A stretch of DNA of 64,000 nucleotides from Natronospirillum operosum (GTDB taxonomy: Bacteria; Pseudomonadota; Gammaproteobacteria; Pseudomonadales; Natronospirillaceae). Shown here piece after piece: positions 15,168-24,908 of this stretch. Location: NCBI RefSeq assembly GCF_004768465.1, contig NZ_SRMF01000012.1:1-64000 (forward strand). The letters run 5' to 3'. A model generated the notes under the pieces. The model was not told the DNA's origin, searched no databases, and saw only the letters and a program-made list of their open reading frames with translations. The position numbers were made by a program, and so were the translations under genes. Position 1 is the stretch's first letter. Each line of letters starts with the position of its first letter.

Positions 15168-17021
15168 TCAGTCACAGCAAATCACCTGATCGCCGGGACT
15201 GTCGCTGTAGAGGTTGTCTACCAGATGGGCACGGGCCGTCAGCACGGCGCGCTGGTTGATGGATCCCTTGTCGGTGATCTCGTTGGCATCCAGACGCGGC
15301 GGCGGCTCGAGCAGCGCCAGACGCCGCACCCGGTTCGAGCTGCCGGTACTGGTTTCGCTCAGTTCCCGCAGCAGGGCCCGGAAGCGTTCCCGCACCGGCT
15401 CACTGCGCAGAACCTCGGCCCGACTGGCCGACGCGGGCAGGCCGGCGAGTTGCCGGCAGGCCGACTCGTCCGGAAAGACCAGCGCCGACACATAAGGCCG
15501 GTCCAGACCGGCGATGACGACATCCTGCACATGGGGCGCACCGGCACTGATGATGCGGGTCCGCAGCGGCCCCACACTGACCCAGGTGCCGGTATCAAGC
15601 TTGAAATCTTCCGCAATGCGACCATCGAACCGCATGCCCCGTTCCGGCTTGTCGGGGTCTATGAAGCAGGCGGCATCGCCCAGGCAGTAGAACCCCTCGT
15701 CGTCGAAACTTTGCGCTGTCACCTCGGGCTGGCGCCAGTAACCCGGCATCACATTGGGCCCTCTGACGCGGCACTCCAGCTTGTCACCGTCAGGCACCAG
15801 CTTGATCTCGACGCCGCGTGCCGGCAGGCCTATCACCCCTGAGCGCGATTCTTCCAGTGAAGCAAACATGGCCGAAGGTGCGGTCTCGGTGGCCCCCAGT
15901 CCGGTCAGCATGCCGACCTTGCAGCCCAGGGTGCGCAGGGCCTGCTCGTCCAGGCGGTCCCAGACATGCTGCGCCAGACCGGCACCGGCAAAGAACATCA
16001 GGTTCAGGTTGCAGAAGAAGGACTCACGCAGGCGGTCGTTGCGCTCCAGTTCGGCGGCCAGCAGCTCGAAGCCCTTGGGCACATTGAAATAGACGGTGGG
16101 CGACAGTTCCTGCAGGTTGCGCAGGGTCTCCCGCATGCGGTCCGGCGTCGGCTTGCCGTCATCAATGTACAGCGAGCCGCCGTTGTAGAGCACAATGCCC
16201 ACGTTGTGGTTGCCGCCAAAGGTGTGATTCCAGGGCAGCCAGTCCACCAGCACCGGCGGCTGTTCGGCCATGAAGGGCATCAGGCCCCGCAGCATGGACT
16301 GGTTCGAACACAGCATGCGATTGGTGTTGATGACCCCCTTGGGCATGCCGGTCGAGCCCGAGGTGAACAGGAACTTGGCAATGGTATCGGCGCTGCAGTT
16401 CCGATGCGCCGCGTCGACAGCTTCCGTGGGCTCGGTACGCAGCCAGTCGGCAAAGGTCGATACGGGCCCGTCATAGCCGTCCGGGGTTACCGCCAGCACC
16501 TGCATGCCGGGTTTGACCAGGGCCTGCAGTGCCGGGGCATAGGCCCCGGCGTCATCCGCAAACAGCACGCCGGGCGTCAGCAGATCACAGATATGATGCG
16601 CCTTGCTGTAGTCCTGGCTGACCAGACAATAGGCCGGGGACACCGGGGCGTAGGGAATACCCACATACATGGCGGCAAAGGCCAGCAGCAGGTGCTCGAT
16701 GCTGTTGCCGGACAGTATGACCAGGGGTCGCTCGGGGCTCAGGGACTGGTTCAGCAGGGCCTGGGCCAGGGCTCTGATCTGCTGTCGGGCCTGTGCATAG
16801 GTAACGGTCCGCCACGCCCCGTCGGCATCACGACGGGCCACCAGCACCTGATCCGGACGTGCGTCTGCCCAGTGGTCCAGGCAGGACATCAGTGTTTCCG
16901 GATAGGGCGCCAGCGGTTCTTCGATAGTCAGCAGTCGGGTACCGTCGGGCCGCTCACGCATGATCAGCGTACTGCTGCCAATCGTCACATCTCGGTATTC
17001 AGCGGTTATGGGTTGCCTCAT
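15168..17021 (-). CDS. feruloyl-CoA-synthase-type acyl-CoA ligase
   Basis: A 617-residue adenylate-forming ligase. The ATP-binding loop is FTSGSTGMPKG (near residue 220), the second motif GLGATETAPS (near 375), and the stretch FDGRIAEDFKLDTGTWVSVGPLR (near 475; split as DGRIAEDFKL plus GTWVSVG) is characteristic of feruloyl-CoA synthases. The C-terminal Lys lies in ITDKGSINQ. It would activate hydroxycinnamates or phenylpropanoates with CoA. The ATG at 17021 is preferred over a GTG at 17051 that overlaps the previous gene. Exact substrate not known. Confidence 0.82.
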   Translation of the reverse strand: MRQPITAEYRDVTIGSSTLIMRERPDGTRLLTIEEPLAPYPETLMSCLDHWADARPDQVLVARRDADGAWRTVTYAQARQQIRALAQALLNQSLSPERPLVILSGNSIEHLLLAFAAMYVGIPYAPVSPAYCLVSQDYSKAHHICDLLTPGVLFADDAGAYAPALQALVKPGMQVLAVTPDGYDGPVSTFADWLRTEPTEAVDAAHRNCSADTIAKFLFTSGSTGMPKGVINTNRMLCSNQSMLRGLMPFMAEQPPVLVDWLPWNHTFGGNHNVGIVLYNGGSLYIDDGKPTPDRMRETLRNLQELSPTVYFNVPKGFELLAAELERNDRLRESFFCNLNLMFFAGAGLAQHVWDRLDEQALRTLGCKVGMLTGLGATETAPSAMFASLEESRSGVIGLPARGVEIKLVPDGDKLECRVRGPNVMPGYWRQPEVTAQSFDDEGFYCLGDAACFIDPDKPERGMRFDGRIAEDFKLDTGTWVSVGPLRTRIISAGAPHVQDVVIAGLDRPYVSALVFPDESACRQLAGLPASASRAEVLRSEPVRERFRALLRELSETSTGSSNRVRRLALLEPPPRLDANEITDKGSINQRAVLTARAHLVDNLYSDSPGDQVICCD

Positions 17022-17047
17022 GTTGAAACCTGTTCCTGTTGTTGTTG

Positions 17048-18790
17048 TCACTGTTCGACCGCCAGGCGAGCTGCCTGCCCCCAGTCGGCCCGTTGCAGAC
17101 GCTGCAGGTGCGCGCCCACATCCGGCAGAAACTGGGCGCAGTAGGCGTTGAGCAGGTCCGGCAGATCGGCCTGCGGGTCCGTTGCCGGGGCGGTGCTGTC
17201 CATGGCCGTCACCGCTCGCACCAGCTGCCAGGCGCTGGCCAGCACACCCATGGCCTCCAGCAGGGCGACACTGCCGCCATGCAGCCGTATGGGGTTCTCC
17301 GCCGAGGTCTGCAACAGCGTGCGCACGCCCCGATCCAGTTGCTGCAGTGCTGAGCTGATCAGGGGCATGGCGACGGTCACCTGCGGGTGCCGACAGAGTT
17401 CCAGGTCGGCAGCCACCTGATCGACCCAGATCTGGAACACAGTGCCCTGATCACGCAGCAGTTTGCGCAGCACCAGATCCTGCGCCTGAATGCCGGTTGT
17501 GCCTTCATAGATGGTGCTGATGCGCAGGTCGCGATACAGCTGGGCCACGCCGGTCTCCTCGACAAAGCCCAGACCGCCGAAGATCTGGATCACGTCACCG
17601 GCCAGTCGGTTGGCCGCCTCCGATGCATAGGCCTTGAACACCGGGGTGAGCAGATCGACCAAGCCCTGGGCCGGCACGTCAGCAGCGCTGGCCACGCGGT
17701 CCTGCTGAAAGGCCAGCCAATAGCCCAGCAGGCGCAGCGCCAGCGTCTGGCTGCGTATCCGCAGCAGCAGCCGTTTGACGTCTGGATGCTCAATCAGCAC
17801 GGCGGACTCACCGGTCACCGGGTGGTGGCCCTGCCGGCGTTCACGGGCCCAGCCCAGAGCAGTCTGATAACCGCGTTCAATGACCCCCACGGCCTGCATG
17901 CCCACACTGAGACGGGCCGCATTCATCATCACGAACATGATGGGCAGACCCTGATGCAGCGTGCCGACCAGATACGCCAGAGCACCTTCTTCGGCCCCGA
18001 ACTGCAGGCTGCAGGTGGGACTGCCGTGCAGACCCAGCTTGTGTTCCAGACCGGTACAGGTCACCGCATTGCGTTGCCCGACATCCAGATGCGAAGGCAC
18101 GGCAAAAAGAGAAAGGCCACGGCTGCCGGCCGGGGCGTCAGGTACCCGTGCGAGCACGAGGTGCAGTATGCCCGCAGCAAGATCATGATCCCCATAGGTG
18201 ATGTAGATCTTGTTTCCACTGAGTCGGTACCTGCCATCCCCGGCCGGAACAGCCTTTGTGGCAACCCTGCCCAGATCTGATCCGGCAGCGGGTTCGGTCA
18301 GCGCCATGGTCGCTGCCCACTCCCCCTGCGTCAGTCCGGGACCATATTTGTCCAGCAAGTCGGTGGCGCCACCTTCAGCCAGTGCCTCCAGAGCGCCATC
18401 CGTCAGCGGCTGCAACAGGCTGAACGCCATGTTGGCGCCCTGCCAGAATTCCGTGATCATGGTCGCAAGCAGTTGCGGCAGGGCCTGCCCGCCCAGCTCT
18501 TGCGGGGCCCGGGCGGCCGTCCAGCCGGCGGCACGAAACTGTGCAAAGGCTTCAGTCCAGCCCTCCGGCGTGCGCACCCGGCCCTGTTCGTCGAGCCGAC
18601 AGCCCTGCTGATCACCCACCCGCTGCAGGGGCGCCAGCACTTCGACTGCGAAGCGCGCGGCTTCCTGCAGGATGGCGTCCACAGTGTCCTCATCCAGATC
18701 CGCAAAGGCCGGCACCGAGGCCCGCTGCTGCGGGCCAATCAGGTGCTTCAGCACAAACCGGATATCTGCCAGAGGCGGGTGATAGACCAT
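17048..18790 (-). CDS. acyl-CoA dehydrogenase (long, DmdC-like)
   Basis: A 580-residue FAD-dependent dehydrogenase. It has the N-terminal extension, the middle region ALTEPAAGSDLG, the C-terminal YRDLRISTIYEGTTGIQAQD with the catalytic Glu (near residue 427), and an extra C-terminal helical domain found in long family members such as DmdC. It would introduce the 2,3 double bond into an arylpropionyl-CoA so that saturated phenylpropanoates can enter the pathway. It lies between the SDR (12 bp away) and the ligase (26 bp) in the operon. It could instead serve other acyl-CoAs. Confidence 0.85.
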   Translation of the reverse strand: MVYHPPLADIRFVLKHLIGPQQRASVPAFADLDEDTVDAILQEAARFAVEVLAPLQRVGDQQGCRLDEQGRVRTPEGWTEAFAQFRAAGWTAARAPQELGGQALPQLLATMITEFWQGANMAFSLLQPLTDGALEALAEGGATDLLDKYGPGLTQGEWAATMALTEPAAGSDLGRVATKAVPAGDGRYRLSGNKIYITYGDHDLAAGILHLVLARVPDAPAGSRGLSLFAVPSHLDVGQRNAVTCTGLEHKLGLHGSPTCSLQFGAEEGALAYLVGTLHQGLPIMFVMMNAARLSVGMQAVGVIERGYQTALGWARERRQGHHPVTGESAVLIEHPDVKRLLLRIRSQTLALRLLGYWLAFQQDRVASAADVPAQGLVDLLTPVFKAYASEAANRLAGDVIQIFGGLGFVEETGVAQLYRDLRISTIYEGTTGIQAQDLVLRKLLRDQGTVFQIWVDQVAADLELCRHPQVTVAMPLISSALQQLDRGVRTLLQTSAENPIRLHGGSVALLEAMGVLASAWQLVRAVTAMDSTAPATDPQADLPDLLNAYCAQFLPDVGAHLQRLQRADWGQAARLAVEQ

Positions 18791-18802
18791 GAATGCTGCC
18801 TC

Positions 18803-19567
18803 CTAGCGCGGTGCCATCCGCAGTGCTCCGTCGAGCCGGATGACTTCCCCGTTGAGCATGGGGTTGCCGATGATGTGGCTGACCAGGGCAGCAAATTCAT
18901 CCGGGTCACCCAGCCGGGGCGGAAAGGGTACCGAGGCACCCAGGCTCTGCTGCACGTCTTCCGGCAATACCTCCATCATGGGGGTCCGAAACAGCCCTGG
19001 CGCGATGGTCATGACACGTATGCCCTGGGCAGCCAGTTCACGGGCGAGCGGCAGGGTCATGCTGACAATGCCGCCCTTGGAGGCCGCATAGGCGGCCTGG
19101 CCGATCTGACCGTCCCAGGCCGCTATGGATGCCGTATTGATGATGACACCGCGTTCACCCGCGCGGTCGGGTTCATGCTCCGCCATGGCTGCAGCACCCA
19201 GGCGCACCATGTTGAAAGTGCCCACAAGGTTGACCTGTACCGAGCGCGCAAAGGCATCCAGATCATGCACCCCCTTGCGCCCCAGCACACGCGCCGCGCC
19301 AGGGATACCGGCACAGTTGATCAGGCCGGTCAGCGGCCCCTGTTCCAGCGCGGCATCGAAACAGCGGCTGGCATCCTCCTCGCGAGTGATATCGGTACGA
19401 ATGAAACGGGCCCCGGGGCCGAGTTCGGCGGCCAGCGCCTCGCCGGCTTCCTCGTTGAGGTCGGCCAGGGTGACGCGGGCGCCCAGCCCGGCCAGGTGTC
19501 GGGCCGTGCCCGCGCCCAGACCGGAGCTGGCCCCGGTCACGACACAGTTGAGGGTATCCGGACGCAT
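18803..19567 (-). CDS. SDR 3-hydroxyacyl-CoA dehydrogenase
   Basis: A 254-residue classical short-chain dehydrogenase: nucleotide motif TGASSGLG (11-18), NCAG, catalytic Ser in NTASIAAW and YAASK (Tyr near 158). The sequence resembles the HSD10/FadB2-type 3-hydroxyacyl-CoA dehydrogenases ([46 protein letters not shown]). It would oxidise the 3-hydroxy intermediate. It is 2 bp after the thiolase gene. Confidence 0.87.
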   Translation of the reverse strand: MRPDTLNCVVTGASSGLGAGTARHLAGLGARVTLADLNEEAGEALAAELGPGARFIRTDITREEDASRCFDAALEQGPLTGLINCAGIPGAARVLGRKGVHDLDAFARSVQVNLVGTFNMVRLGAAAMAEHEPDRAGERGVIINTASIAAWDGQIGQAAYAASKGGIVSMTLPLARELAAQGIRVMTIAPGLFRTPMMEVLPEDVQQSLGASVPFPPRLGDPDEFAALVSHIIGNPMLNGEVIRLDGALRMAPR

Positions 19568-19569
19568 GA

Positions 19570-20838
19570 TCAGTGCCCTCCCGTTGCGGCATTTTCCAGC
19601 AGGATGGCGATGCCCTGACCGCCGCCGGCGCAGGCCGAGCTGATGCCGAACTGCTGGTCGTCCTGCTGCAGTTGACGCGCCAGGGTATGGGTCAGGCGAA
19701 CGCCGGATACCGCCAGCGGATGGCCCATGGCAATGGATCCGCCCTTACGGTTCAGCCGCTCACGATCCAGGCCGAGCTCGCGTTCGCAGGCAATGACCTG
19801 GGCCGCAAAGGCTTCATTGATTTCGAACCGGCCGACCTCGTCCAGCGTCATGCCCCGGTTGGTCAGCAGCGCCCGAATGGCCGGCGCCGGGCCAATGCCC
19901 ATGATCTCGGGCGGCACGCCGACCACAGAGCCACCGGCGATACGCGCCAGTGGCTTGAGCCCGTGGGCACGCACGAAATCACCCGAGGCCACGAATACGG
20001 CACCGGCACCATCAACGATGGCGGACGAATTGCCCCCGGTCTGCACACCGCCAAAGGCCGGACGCAGTTTTTCCAGTACTTCCAGCGGGCTGGGTCGCAC
20101 ATGGTTGTCGCGGGTGAGCTCCTCGACCCGGTTGGCCAGTTTCAGGCGCCGGGGCTGGTAGCCGTCGAGCGTCCATTCGGCATTGCGCACCGGGGTCACT
20201 TCGGTATCGAAATAGCCGCTGTCCCACGCCGCTTCGGCATTGGCAAAGCTGCGTGCCGCGAACTCGTCGGCTTCGCGCCGCGAGACATCATAACGTGCGG
20301 CCAGATTCTCTGCGGTGTGGCCCATGGACACATCAGGCGCCGGGTCATGCAGCGCTTCCCAGAGAAAATCCCGGAAGTCCACCTGGCCCATGCGGAACCC
20401 GGAACGATGCGTGTAGGACGCCACCGGGTTGCGCGACATGGACTCTGCGCCCACGCAGAGCACCAGTTGCGCGCGCCCCAGGCTGATCTGGTCGGCCGCC
20501 GTTATGATGGCCTCGAAGCCGGTGGCGCAGAGTCTGTGCACCAGCAACGCCGGCACATGCTGCGGCACACCGCTGTACAGGCCGATATGCCGTGGCAGCA
20601 TGTAGGCATCGAAACTGGCCTGAGCCACATTGCCGGCAATGACGGCATTGACCTCGGAGGGTGCTATGCCGCTGGCCTCAAACAGGGCTCTGGCTGCCTG
20701 GATGCCCAGATCGGTGGGAGACACATCACGCAGGACGCCACTGAGGTCGGCAAAGGGGGTGCGGCGGCCGTCCACCAGCCAGACATCGTCATAGCTGGCC
20801 TGCAGGGCATGCTGTTCTGATTGGGAGAATGCCGTCAT
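19570..20838 (-). CDS. thiolase (acetyl-CoA acyltransferase)
   Basis: A 422-residue thiolase with the acyl-accepting Cys in [10 protein letters not shown] (near 104), [15 protein letters not shown] (near 370) and the second Cys in SACAGGGQG. It would cleave the 3-keto thioester with CoA to give acetyl-CoA and the aryl-CoA. It begins with an ATGA overlap with the crotonase gene. The residue after GHPL is Ala rather than Gly, seen in other thiolase subgroups, so activity is expected. Confidence 0.9.
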   Translation of the reverse strand: MTAFSQSEQHALQASYDDVWLVDGRRTPFADLSGVLRDVSPTDLGIQAARALFEASGIAPSEVNAVIAGNVAQASFDAYMLPRHIGLYSGVPQHVPALLVHRLCATGFEAIITAADQISLGRAQLVLCVGAESMSRNPVASYTHRSGFRMGQVDFRDFLWEALHDPAPDVSMGHTAENLAARYDVSRREADEFAARSFANAEAAWDSGYFDTEVTPVRNAEWTLDGYQPRRLKLANRVEELTRDNHVRPSPLEVLEKLRPAFGGVQTGGNSSAIVDGAGAVFVASGDFVRAHGLKPLARIAGGSVVGVPPEIMGIGPAPAIRALLTNRGMTLDEVGRFEINEAFAAQVIACERELGLDRERLNRKGGSIAMGHPLAVSGVRLTHTLARQLQQDDQQFGISSACAGGGQGIAILLENAATGGH

Positions 20839-21599
20839 GATGATTGCTTCCTGTTGAGAAACTGACCAATTCGGGCCTGCACTTCCGGGCTGGTCTGGGT
20901 CATGCCGGCGACCAGAGACTCGGTGAACAGGCCGTCGTCCATGGACATGCTCTCGATTCGGCTCAGGGCCGTTACCATGGCCCAGTTGGACAGCGCCGAG
21001 TTCTGGCTGATGGTCTCCGCCAGCTCGGTGGCCCGGGTTTCGAGCGCCTCGGCCTCCACCCGATAGTGCACCAGACCGTACTGCTCGCCTTCCGCTGCCG
21101 ACAGGCGCCGACCGGTGAGCATCATGTCCGCCATCCGGTTGCTGCTGATGATATTGGCCACGCGCACCGAGGCCCCGCCGCCGACAAAGATGCCGTGACG
21201 ACCCTCGGGCAACTGAAAATAGGTCGACTCATCCGCCACCCTGACATGCGCACAGGCCGCCAGCTCAAGTCCGCCGCCAATGACAGCGCCCTTGAGCGCG
21301 GCCACGACGGGCAGGCCGGAGCGATGCAGCTTGCCCAGCACCCGGTGCCACATCTGCGAGTGACGAACCACTGCAAAGGGTTCCCGGGCCTGGTGTTCCG
21401 ACAGGTCCAGGCCGGCGCAGAAGTTCTCGCCCTCACCGGAGAGCACGATCACGCGGACGCTGTCCGGCAGGTCGTCCAGCTGTTGCTCCAGCGTCAGCAG
21501 CAGGCGGTCATTGATGGCGTTGTGTTTTTCCGGCCGGCTCAGCCGCAGACGGGCCAGAGGGCCCTGCACGTCACAGCGGATCAGTGCGGAATCAGTCAT
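20835..21599 (-). CDS. enoyl-CoA hydratase/crotonase
   Basis: The 254-residue crotonase has the CoA-binding/oxyanion segments FCAGLDLSEH and GAVIGGGLELA, and two acidic residues in the positions of the catalytic pair: Glu in GGGLE and Glu in LPEGRHGIFVGGGASVR. The latter stretch is like that in hydratases of aromatic side-chain degradation clusters. It would hydrate cinnamoyl-type CoA. It is the first gene of the operon, 192 bp from the divergent TRAP gene. An aldol-cleaving hydratase-lyase is the alternative, but the SDR and thiolase next to it favour beta-oxidation. Confidence 0.85.
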   Translation of the reverse strand: MTDSALIRCDVQGPLARLRLSRPEKHNAINDRLLLTLEQQLDDLPDSVRVIVLSGEGENFCAGLDLSEHQAREPFAVVRHSQMWHRVLGKLHRSGLPVVAALKGAVIGGGLELAACAHVRVADESTYFQLPEGRHGIFVGGGASVRVANIISSNRMADMMLTGRRLSAAEGEQYGLVHYRVEAEALETRATELAETISQNSALSNWAMVTALSRIESMSMDDGLFTESLVAGMTQTSPEVQARIGQFLNRKQSS

Positions 21600-21646
21600 G
21601 GTCAGGCTCTTGTATCAGGATGTGTTGTCATTGTGATTGACCGCGA

Positions 21647-21692
21647 GTATAAACAATACTGTTTACTACCACAACAATTATGTGTATAAACA
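21647..21692. promoter_or_regulatory. repeated GTATAAACA sites between the divergent aromatic operons
   Basis: GTATAAACA occurs at 21647-21655 and again at 21684-21692, 37 bp apart. The first copy is part of the inverted repeat AAACA-ATAC-TGTTT (21651-21664). The gap of 192 bp separates the degradation operon from the transporter operon, which ends in a MarR gene. These are candidate operator sites for that MarR protein. Confidence 0.5.
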
Positions 21693-21791
21693 GTTTTAAG
21701 CCCATTAATTTGATGGAGCTGCCAGAACAAGTACAGAACAAGTAATAATTGTCGCGACCCACAACAAATCCAATAGGTGAGGACTCTGACC

Positions 21792-22922
21792 ATGTACAAG
21801 TCATCCATTACTCGAATAACGCTGGCTGCAGCTGCTGCCTTTGCCTTGCTGAGTGGCATCGCCAGTGCTCAGGAACTGCGTCTGACACCGGGATTGCCCC
21901 CGGCACACCCGGGCCATACACCGTTGTTCACTGTGTTCCAGGAGCAGCTTGAAGAGCGCTCGAACGGCGAACTGAGCGGCCAGATCCTGGGCACCGAAGT
22001 GGCCAACATCGGCAACATGCGCAACGCCATCACCTCCGGCCTGTCGGATGCGGGCATGTTCCTGCCGGCCTACTTCCCGTCCGACCTGCCGAACATCAAT
22101 CTGGTGGGTGATCTGTCCTTCATGGGCAACAACCCCATGGCCATGGCAGCTGCCATGACCGAATACGTCGTGACCTGTGACGACTGCCAGGCTGAACTGC
22201 AGCGTCTGGGTGTGGTCTACACCAGCAGCCACTCGTCCGACATCTACCACCTCCTGACCACCGAGCCGGTGGAATCGCCCGATGATCTGCGCGGCCTGCG
22301 TCTGCGTGTCGGCGGCCCCCACTATGCGCGCTGGGTTGAATCGATGGGCGGCTCTCCGTCCAACACCTCGGTCGGTGAGACCTTCGAGGCTATTTCACAA
22401 GGCGTGCTGGACGGCACCCTGACATCGACCTCGGACATGATCTCGTTCCGGCTGGACGATGTGGTGGACTATGTGACCACGTTGCCGCTGGGCACCTACC
22501 ACTCCACCATCTCGCACACCTTCAACAACCGAACCTGGAACAACCTGACCCCGGAGCAACGTCGCATTGTGGCCGAGTCTTCCAGCTACGCCAGCACCAT
22601 GGCCACCCAGCGCTGGGGTTACGAACTGCCTGAGATCGCCACCAGCAACGCGCTGGACAAGGGCATCGAGTTCCTGGACCCGACTCCGGAACTGATCGAA
22701 GCCTCTGAGCGCTTTATCGCCGGTGATCTGGACAGCATCCCCGGCCGCGCCGAAGGTGAAGACGGACTGACCGATGCCTCGGCCAAGGTGGCGCGCTTCC
22801 AGGTGCTGGTGAACAAGTGGGAAGACATTGCCGAATCCGTCGACAATGATCCCGCTGCCGTGGCAGAAGCCATGAGCCGGGAAATCTGGGATGAGGTAGA
22901 CTTTGCTACCTATGGTCTCTGA
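21792..22922 (+). CDS. TRAP transporter substrate-binding protein (DctP family)
   Basis: A 376-residue periplasmic binding protein with a signal peptide cleaved near residue 26 (ASA-QE). It has TRAP-specific segments: GLSDAGMFLPAYFP, DDLRGLRLRVGGP and the helix ending in ISQGVLDG with the following TSTSDM. A Cys pair (TCDDC) near residue 130 may form a disulfide. It should bind the organic acid used by the divergent operon, as TRAP systems for phenylpropanoids do in other proteobacteria. GGTGAGG precedes the ATG at 21792. Confidence 0.88.
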   Translation: MYKSSITRITLAAAAAFALLSGIASAQELRLTPGLPPAHPGHTPLFTVFQEQLEERSNGELSGQILGTEVANIGNMRNAITSGLSDAGMFLPAYFPSDLPNINLVGDLSFMGNNPMAMAAAMTEYVVTCDDCQAELQRLGVVYTSSHSSDIYHLLTTEPVESPDDLRGLRLRVGGPHYARWVESMGGSPSNTSVGETFEAISQGVLDGTLTSTSDMISFRLDDVVDYVTTLPLGTYHSTISHTFNNRTWNNLTPEQRRIVAESSSYASTMATQRWGYELPEIATSNALDKGIEFLDPTPELIEASERFIAGDLDSIPGRAEGEDGLTDASAKVARFQVLVNKWEDIAESVDNDPAAVAEAMSREIWDEVDFATYGL

Positions 22923-22944
22923 TTCGGACCAGCGATAAACCGGG

Positions 22945-22982
22945 CGGGCAGCACAGGCTGATATCAGGCCTCTGGCTGCCCG
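22945..22982 (+). other. intercistronic stem-loop after TRAP binding-protein gene
   Basis: CGGGCAGC (22945-22952) pairs with GCTGCCCG (22975-22982); the loop itself holds the palindrome CTGATATCAG (22958-22967). No U-tract follows. It sits between the binding-protein gene and the two membrane genes, where such loops stabilise the upstream message. Confidence 0.5.
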
Positions 22983-23016
22983 TTCTGTCAGCCTTTCCCG
23001 TGTTGAGGACCCTGGT

Positions 23017-23535
23017 GTGCATCGACTGCAACTGATGACTGACCGCCTGGTGATGACCCTGGCCCTGCTGGGCACCCTGGGCATCGCCGCCATTGTGCTG
23101 CATGTCACGCTGGATATTGTGCTGCGCTCCACGCTGTCAGTATCCATGCCGGCCACACTGCAGATGGTGACCCGCTACTACATGGTGCTGCTGGCGCTGA
23201 TGCCACTGGGCTGGGTAGAGTGGAAGAACCGCATGATCTCGGTGGAGATTGCGGCCGACATGATCCCCGCTCGTCTGCAGCCCTGGATTGACGGCTTCGT
23301 CACTCTGTTCTGCCTGCTGATCTACCTGGTGTTCATGTGGGCCACCTGGGGCAAGGCCGTGGATCAGTTCAACACCGGGTCCTATGTGATGGCACTGGAC
23401 CGGCGCCTGCCGGTCTGGCCCACCTATTTCGTATTACCCCTGGCCTTTTTCCTCGCGTCTCTGGTCTGCTGCGTGCGCGGCTTGTTCCTGCTGACCGGAT
23501 ACCCGACACAACCACAACAAGCCGGAGCTGAATAG
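23017..23535 (+). CDS. TRAP transporter small membrane subunit (DctQ family)
   Basis: The 172-residue protein has four hydrophobic segments (about 12-35, 47-64, 90-108, 128-152), the layout of DctQ subunits, and the family-like LPLGWVEWKN-type segment (here MPLGWVEWKNRMISVEI). It begins at a GTG with GAGG eight bases upstream; an ATG at 23035 is possible. The stop codon touches the DctM start. Confidence 0.87.
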   Translation: MHRLQLMTDRLVMTLALLGTLGIAAIVLHVTLDIVLRSTLSVSMPATLQMVTRYYMVLLALMPLGWVEWKNRMISVEIAADMIPARLQPWIDGFVTLFCLLIYLVFMWATWGKAVDQFNTGSYVMALDRRLPVWPTYFVLPLAFFLASLVCCVRGLFLLTGYPTQPQQAGAE

Positions 23536-24834
23536 ATGTCGGTAGAAACCGGAGTTTACGGGCTGATCATCCTGCTGATTCTGTTGCTGCTGCGCATTCC
23601 CGTGGCGGTGGCACTGATGGCGGTATCCCTGGGTGGCATTGCCTACATGCTGGATTTCGGCGTGGCCATCAGTCTGCTGGCGAGCACGCCCTACGAGTTT
23701 GTGGCCCGCTGGTCGCTGTCGGCCATTCCCATGTTTCTGCTGATGGGTTATGTGGCTTTCCATACCGGCCTGACCGCCGGCCTGTTCGATGCCGCCAAGG
23801 CGGTCTTTCGCTGGGTGCCCGGCAATCTGGCCATTGCCAGTATTTTTGCCAGTTCCGGCTTTGCGGCCGTCAGCGGCTCCAGTGTGGCCTGTTCGGCGGC
23901 CATGGGGCGGATTGCCATCCCGGAAATGGTGCGCGCCGGCTACCGACCCAGCTTCGCCTGCGGCACCATAGCTGCCGGTGGCACCATAGGCGCGCTGATA
24001 CCGCCCAGCATCCTGATGATCCTGTATGGTGTCTTTGCCCAGGTCTCCATCACCCAGGTTTTTCTGGGCGGCATCGCCGTGGGCCTGCTGACGGCCGTCA
24101 GCTATGCGCTGATCGTGCTGTTCGTCAGCTGGATACGTCCCGACATCGTGCCCCGTCGTACCGAAGAGGCCGAGCACATGACCGCTGTCGAGGCGGTGCG
24201 GGCCATCTGGCCGGTTCTGGTACTGGGCCTTATGGTCTTTGGTGGGCTGTTCAGCGGCTATTTCACAGCCACGGAAGCTGGTGCTGTAGGCGCTGCCGGC
24301 GCCGTGTTGATTTCCGCCGTGCTCGGTCGACTGGGCTGGGACCGCCTGCGCGTATCGCTGCTGGACACCCTGGCGACCACCGCCGCCTTGCTGATCATCG
24401 GCGTCGGCGCCACCATGTTCACCACCTTTCTTAGCCTCAGTGGCATGGCCGGCGCCATTTCCGGCCTGGTGACCGGCTGGGACCCGACCTACCTGCAACT
24501 GATGCTGGTGATCGTGTTGATCTATCTGTTTCTGGGGCTGTTCATGGAGCCCTTCGGCGCCATGCTGGTCACCTTGCCGATCTTTCTGCCCATATTCGAA
24601 ACCTATGATGTCAGCCTGATCTGGTTCGGTGTACTGCTGGTCAAACTGCTCGAAATCGGCATGATCACGCCCCCGGTGGGGATGAATATTTTCGTGATCC
24701 GGGGCGTGGCCGCCCAGTATGCGTCTCTGGTGGATATTTTCCGGGGTGTCTGCTGGTTCCTGATTGCGGATGTCGCCGTGGTAGCGCTGATCATCTTCTA
24801 CCCCGATATCGTGATGCTGCTGACCAGTGGGTGA
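23536..24834 (+). CDS. TRAP transporter large permease (DctM family)
   Basis: The 432-residue membrane protein has about twelve hydrophobic segments and DctM signatures: SIPMFLLMGYVAFHTG (here SAIPMF), GFAAVSGSSVACSAAMGRIAIPEM, GTIAAGGTIGALIPPSILMILYG and, near the end, ITPPVGMNIFVIRGVA. It is the sodium-driven transport channel for the acid captured by the binding protein. It directly follows DctQ. Confidence 0.93.
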   Translation: MSVETGVYGLIILLILLLLRIPVAVALMAVSLGGIAYMLDFGVAISLLASTPYEFVARWSLSAIPMFLLMGYVAFHTGLTAGLFDAAKAVFRWVPGNLAIASIFASSGFAAVSGSSVACSAAMGRIAIPEMVRAGYRPSFACGTIAAGGTIGALIPPSILMILYGVFAQVSITQVFLGGIAVGLLTAVSYALIVLFVSWIRPDIVPRRTEEAEHMTAVEAVRAIWPVLVLGLMVFGGLFSGYFTATEAGAVGAAGAVLISAVLGRLGWDRLRVSLLDTLATTAALLIIGVGATMFTTFLSLSGMAGAISGLVTGWDPTYLQLMLVIVLIYLFLGLFMEPFGAMLVTLPIFLPIFETYDVSLIWFGVLLVKLLEIGMITPPVGMNIFVIRGVAAQYASLVDIFRGVCWFLIADVAVVALIIFYPDIVMLLTSG

Positions 24835-24908
24835 ACCATCATCCTCCAATGCCGTAGAATGAACAGGCCCCACAAACGGACAGACACAGAGAGCAGGAAC
24901 CCTGACCC

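Noticed and set aside
19570-20838. Thiolase with Ala in GHPLAVSG as an inactive enzyme
   Set aside because: Other thiolases, such as FadI types, also lack Gly at this position and both catalytic Cys, the His and the Asn are present.
23434-24873. 479-codon minus-strand frame opposite the TRAP permease
   Set aside because: Gln/Asp/His-rich shadow of DctM, no ribosome site and no recognisable domain.
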